Shown one piece after another: positions 61,419-64,000 of a DNA stretch of 64,000 nt. Source of the stretch: Ferruginibacter sp. (GTDB lineage Bacteria; Bacteroidota; Bacteroidia; Chitinophagales; Chitinophagaceae); assembly GCA_019638485.1 (NCBI GenBank), contig JAHBTP010000001.1:310001-374000 (forward strand). The letters are read 5' to 3'. Under the pieces are notes generated by a model. The model ran no database searches. It was not told where the DNA came from and was given only the letters and a program-made list of their open reading frames with translations. Made by a program: the position numbers and the translations under genes. Numbering within the stretch: position 1 is the stretch's first letter; every line of letters starts with the position of its first letter.

Positions 61419-61892
61419 TCAGGAATGATGATAAGGTTCGTTTTTTAAAATGGTACAGGCCCGGTATAGCTGCTCACTTAAGATTAAACGTACCAGTTGA
61501 TGGGGAAATACTAATGTAGATAAACTCCAGATTAAATTAGCTCTTTTCTGTACCTGCTGATCTACTCCGTATGCGCCACCAATTAAGAAAATTATTTTCT
61601 TTTTACTTTCGTTGGCCCACTGTTGAATGTATGTAGCCAATTTCTCATTAGTGAACATCTGACCTTTTTCATCTAAAAGAATTAAATAGTCATCGGGTTG
61701 AAGTAATTGGAGAATTAGTTCGCCTTCTCTTTTTTTTAATGCTGAAACATTAATGGTGGGCGCATTTTTTGGAGAAGCAATTAAATGCCATGAAATAGGG
61801 AAGTATTTGCCAATACGATGAGTAAATTCTTCAATTCCTTTTAAAACATAAGGTTCATGTGCTTTACCAATACTCCAACATTGGATCTTCAT
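61419..61892 (-). CDS. rlmH: 23S rRNA (pseudouridine1915-N3)-methyltransferase
   Basis: 157-residue SPOUT methyltransferase that modifies helix 69 of 23S rRNA in the assembled ribosome. Motifs of the SAM-binding trefoil knot are LILLDEKGQMFTNEKLA, IFLIGGAYGVDQ, and the C-terminal LSTLVFPHQLVRLILSEQLYRA and NEPYHH. The length is exactly that of the family. It is separated from the rhomboid gene by 66 bases on the same strand. Confidence 0.96.
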   Translation of the reverse strand: MKIQCWSIGKAHEPYVLKGIEEFTHRIGKYFPISWHLIASPKNAPTINVSALKKREGELILQLLQPDDYLILLDEKGQMFTNEKLATYIQQWANESKKKIIFLIGGAYGVDQQVQKRANLIWSLSTLVFPHQLVRLILSEQLYRACTILKNEPYHHS

Positions 61893-62287
61893 AGTTTGAT
61901 ATTTTAGCTTTTAATGACGGAGGGGCTCATTTAAATAATTTTATATCTTTTGAAAAGAGAAGTAAAATTATTATTTCGAATGATTAAAAGTAGCTGCATT
62001 TTCTAAATGAGTATCGTGTTTTTACTATATACCGTATAAAATTATACATAATAAATGGGTGGTTCACAAATGCTTATTTTTTATTCCTGGAAAAGGTTTT
62101 AAAAGTGTTGCTTTAAGTAAACGGATGTTATATATTTATGTTTGTAACTAAGTTAATCGCACCCGACAGTCTACACTTTAGGACTGAATTTCTCTAATTT
62201 TCCTGTGAATATTTTTGTTTTGTACCCATATCCCATGGCTAACCCATGTACTATTTTGTACATGATGTTCAACCTAAATTCTTAGTC
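61893..62287. other. Gene-free region between rlmH and a small gene
   Basis: Nearly 400 bases between the divergent rlmH and the gene at 62288. A perfect 14-base palindrome (gtataa-aa-ttatac) lies at 62034-62047, a -7-like box TATTTTTG at 62210-62217, and the perfect inverted repeat at 62245-62264 just before the small gene. No open frame or RNA gene is visible elsewhere in it. Confidence 0.5.
62245..62264 (+). promoter_or_regulatory. Perfect 20-base inverted repeat upstream of the 91-residue gene
   Basis: Arms CATGTAC (62245-62251) and GTACATG (62258-62264) with a 6-base T-rich centre. The right arm ends 24 bases before the ATG at 62288 and about 28 bases after the -7-like box TATTTTTG. It could be an operator in the 5' leader or an mRNA hairpin that controls translation. 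The ATG inside the left arm opens a frame that continues into the gene, but the later start is preferred. Confidence 0.6.
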
Positions 62288-62560
62288 ATGGAAAATTTTT
62301 ACGAAGTTCATAAGAAGAATGTTCATGGGGTATCACATTATTTTGTGAAGCATTTTATTTCTTTTAAAGATTTGCCAGAATTGGCTCCTGTGTTAAAAGG
62401 ATATGGGATGCATATTGATTTACATCAAGCATGTCATTTAGCAGGTATTCATTCATGCGAAATAATCAACACGTTAAAGGTGAAATCAGCGGATGATGAA
62501 GTTGTGGGTAGGGTGGTTCAGCTGCACCCTCGCGGGCTATTAGTTAATATTTCTAAGTAA
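62288..62560 (+). CDS. Small protein of unknown function, His-rich, flanked by inverted repeats
   Basis: About 90 residues from MENFYEVHKKNVHGVSHYF to VNISK. It has many His (about 8-9) and aromatic residues in the first half and the phrase GYGMHIDLHQACHLAGIHSCEIINTL, in which two Cys and several His could bind metal; this is speculation. It is soluble, with no signal or membrane segment. I do not recognise a family. The start at 62288 follows the ATG after the palindrome; an ATG at 62246 adds 14 residues. The stop codon lies inside a 12-base perfect stem (62550-62587). Confidence 0.6.
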   Translation: MENFYEVHKKNVHGVSHYFVKHFISFKDLPELAPVLKGYGMHIDLHQACHLAGIHSCEIINTLKVKSADDEVVGRVVQLHPRGLLVNISK

Positions 62561-62587
62561 CTTATTTATGGGTAGGTTACTTAGAAA
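62550..62587. repeat. 12-base perfect inverted repeat spanning the stop codon
   Basis: Arms tttctaagtaac (62550-62561) and gttacttagaaa (62576-62587) are perfect complements around a 14-base loop. The stop codon (62558-62560) is inside the left arm. A T-run begins about 12 bases after the right arm (near 62599), too far for a classical terminator but possibly part of one. Any transcript leaving the gene would end in a strong hairpin. Confidence 0.7.
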
Positions 62588-62612
62588 GTGTGTTCTAATT
62601 TTTTTAAAGAGG

Positions 62613-63176
62613 TTATTCTTTTTTATCGTCTTTTGATTTTACGCGACCATCTTTCTTATCTTTTTCTCTTCCAATAAGGTATCCTCCGGCGGCACCAACA
62701 GCTGCACCAATAGCGGCTCCTTTGGCGTTTTTGCCAATTACAGTTCCTGCTGCAGCTCCTGTTACTCCACCAATAATTGCACCTTGTGCACCTTTACTCA
62801 TTCCTTTCTTTTCATTTGATTTACTCTCTTCTTCATTTGATGTAGTAGTGGCAGTATTTTCTGCTTCACCTTTGGAAATATTTGTCTCAGGTTCTTTGGA
62901 AGTATTAATAGTAGATGATGTATTATTTCCGGATGAAGATTTATTTGTGCCGGTAGCTACTTTCTCCGGTGCTTTTGTAGGAGATACTGCATTTGTACTT
63001 CCATTCACAGGTTGTGAAGCTTTATCCTCCACAACGGCTTTGGTAGTATCTGCACTTGTATTTACGCTTTGGTTGTCATTTGTATAAATTAAGTTGCGGT
63101 CATCTTTTTGTTCTTTGGTCTGGCAGGAAGACAAGGCAAATAAGATAGCAGAAGATAAAATGATTGCTCTTTTCAT
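62613..63176 (-). CDS. Glycine-zipper lipoprotein
   Basis: 187-residue envelope lipoprotein with lipobox LSSC near residue 18. A long Ser/Thr/Asn/Glu/Lys-rich, probably disordered linker (about 20-125) precedes a glycine-zipper segment (GAQGAIIGGVTGAAAGTVIG and GAAIGAAVGAAGGYLIG, about 130-170), and the protein ends in a charged Lys/Asp tail. Glycine zippers of the YMGG/17-kDa-antigen kind insert into or span the outer membrane. The function is unknown, probably structural or stress-related. The antisense Val/Ala-rich frame is only a codon echo of the linker and zipper. Confidence 0.82.
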   Translation of the reverse strand: MKRAIILSSAILFALSSCQTKEQKDDRNLIYTNDNQSVNTSADTTKAVVEDKASQPVNGSTNAVSPTKAPEKVATGTNKSSSGNNTSSTINTSKEPETNISKGEAENTATTTSNEEESKSNEKKGMSKGAQGAIIGGVTGAAAGTVIGKNAKGAAIGAAVGAAGGYLIGREKDKKDGRVKSKDDKKE

Positions 63177-63322
63177 AATATTTAATTTCGTTGGTAAGTT
63201 TAGTTGTTAATTATTCAAATGCAAGTAACAGTTATGTATTCAAAACAAAATGTTAAGGAATAAAAACTTTGTTATCGGCTCGGATATTAAATTTTGATTT
63301 GAGATTCAAGAAATCATATTTT

Positions 63323-63532
63323 TTAAACTTCTGTAGGCAGTACCGGGCCTAAATGTACCTTGTGTTTTGGAGTTTCTTTTTTGGGAAATAAAATATCATG
63401 TGCAGTTTCGTAGCCTTCGTTGGCCACGTGATTTGCTCTTTTAGCGCTTTTAAATCCTTTAACAATTTGATAAATTGCTGTGGCGGCTAAAGCTGCAGAA
63501 ATGAGTGCTAATAGGGTACCTTTCTTTTTCAT
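63323..63532 (-). CDS. Small membrane-anchored protein, unknown function
   Basis: About 69 residues from the ATG at 63532. One hydrophobic segment (about residues 6-22: LLALISAALAATAIYQIV) follows a short basic N-terminus, as in a membrane anchor. A Lys/Arg-rich stretch (KGFKSAKRANHVA) and a short tail with HKVHLGPVLP follow. The frame up to 63571 would cross the promoter box at 63547-63554, so the shorter start is chosen. No family is recognised. Confidence 0.6.
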   Translation of the reverse strand: MKKKGTLLALISAALAATAIYQIVKGFKSAKRANHVANEGYETAHDILFPKKETPKHKVHLGPVLPTEV

Positions 63533-63546
63533 TTTCCTCTTTATCG

Positions 63547-63554
63547 CAAAGATA
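63547..63554 (-). promoter_or_regulatory. -7 promoter box of the small membrane protein gene
   Basis: The minus strand reads TATCTTTG (plus-strand caaagata), 15-22 bases before the ATG at 63532, and it fits TAnnTTTG. A TTG lies 14 bases further up (plus-strand caa, 63569-63571), shorter than ideal. Confidence 0.5.
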
Positions 63555-63602
63555 GTATAACCATTTATCAATCTTTGTTAAACAATTAAAAAAGTACTTT
63601 TC

Positions 63603-64000
63603 TTAGATATCTCTATTCTCTTTCATCGTGTCCCAATATTCTTTCCCATATTCTACAAAAATTTCGCTACCGGCACTAATTTTCTTTGTAGATTGAATAT
63701 ATGGTTTCCCCTTTTTTATGGCATAGATAGCGTTATTTTGTATTCCTTTTACTCGTACAAATCCCCTGGCGTCATTAGCATAGCGAGCCAGTGCCTTTTT
63801 GGTTTTTTCTGCATCTACAACGTGGTTGCGGGTTACGTAAAAAATATATCCATTTGTACCATTATGGTGCTCAACTTCTTTCCAGGTGGTTATTTTTCCC
63901 TTGTATTCTACGATCAGGCTGTCCTTAGGTATATCTACTTTGGTAAATAATCCTTTTCCTGCCCTGGGTAGGCTAGATTTTTTCACTACAAGGTGTTTTT
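63603..64000 (-). CDS. SET-domain protein, 5' end cut by window edge
   Basis: At least 132 residues; the frame is still open at the right edge (reading KHLVV before the GTG at 63986), so the true start is probably outside the window. Typical SET landmarks are SSLPRAGKGLFTK, IVEYKGKITTWKEV, NGYIFYVTRN, a YANDARGF segment in place of the RFINHSC motif, and IFVEYGKEYWD near the end. SET domains are usually lysine methyltransferases; the bacterial substrate is unknown. No N- or C-terminal extra domain is seen. The full N-terminus, which should carry the first part of the SAM-binding site, cannot be checked. Confidence 0.85.
   Translation of the reverse strand, partial: KHLVVKKSSLPRAGKGLFTKVDIPKDSLIVEYKGKITTWKEVEHHNGTNGYIFYVTRNHVVDAEKTKKALARYANDARGFVRVKGIQNNAIYAIKKGKPYIQSTKKISAGSEIFVEYGKEYWDTMKENRDI

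Noticed and set aside
62034..62047. 14-base palindrome gtataa-aa-ttatac
   Set aside because: AT-rich and short; expected by chance in such sequence and not near a promoter element I can define.
62722..63087. Antisense Val/Ala-rich open frame (121 codons)
   Set aside because: Mirror of the low-complexity glycine-zipper lipoprotein codons.

Overview
The window is an ordinary, densely coded stretch of a Bacteroidota chromosome. It is AT-rich. Recognisable promoters carry the Bacteroidota -7 box TAnnTTTG, in several cases with an upstream TTG/TTTG. Shine-Dalgarno sequences are mostly absent. Lineage markers include a type IX secretion (PorW/SprE-like) protein, a Porin_10-like 'putative porin', a bacillithiol enzyme (BshC), a GbsR-type regulator and lipoprotein signals of Bacteroidota type. 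Gene content fits the Chitinophagales/Chitinophagaceae, but that placement is an inference. I see no CRISPR array, insertion sequence, prophage, integrase, rRNA or origin.

Layout. 1-3.1 kb: a secreted protein cut by the window edge, a 570-base gene-free stretch with a large inverted repeat, and an S9 peptidase. 3.2-6.3 kb: tRNA-Leu(UAA) and tRNA-Gly(GCC) in tandem, a GT2 glycosyltransferase, an orphan histidine kinase and tRNA-Leu(GAG). 6.4-12.6 kb: a GbsR/MarR regulator with a palindromic operator driving a complete RND efflux operon. 12.7-14.8 kb (minus): SprT-like protease, two AtpI/AtpZ-type membrane proteins, a bactofilin and a small membrane coiled-coil protein. 14.9-20.3 kb: PorW/SprE-like protein and a class A PBP. 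20.3-24.6 kb: sucC, purine nucleoside phosphorylase, putative porin. 24.6-26.7 kb: an uncharacterised pair, a circularly permuted ATP-grasp-like protein and a class I glutamine amidotransferase. 26.9-29.8 kb: rimO and bshC. 29.9-33.3 kb: a paired M16 peptidase system. 33.4-40.6 kb: purK and purE, separated by a second complete RND operon. 40.7-47.3 kb: HPPD, L,D-transpeptidase, aspartokinase, fructose bisphosphatase, ABC ATPase, FKBP, Nudix. 47.3-53.8 kb: folC, a TonB-like protein, YggS, a lipoprotein, acyl-CoA dehydrogenase, CDF transporter, a methyltransferase. 53.8-64 kb: VIT-like protein, rocD, ispE, a DUF151 nuclease, etfA/etfB, tilS, rhomboid, rlmH, a small unknown gene flanked by inverted repeats, a glycine-zipper lipoprotein, a small membrane protein and an edge-truncated SET-domain protein.

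Most genes are housekeeping. The parts least explained by known biology are the ATP-grasp/amidotransferase pair (24.6-26.7 kb), the insertion-like split of purK/purE by an efflux operon, the AtpZ pair uncoupled from atpB, the 91-residue gene bracketed by perfect inverted repeats (62.2-62.6 kb), and the edge-truncated secreted protein. Nothing here is clearly a new defence or mobile system.
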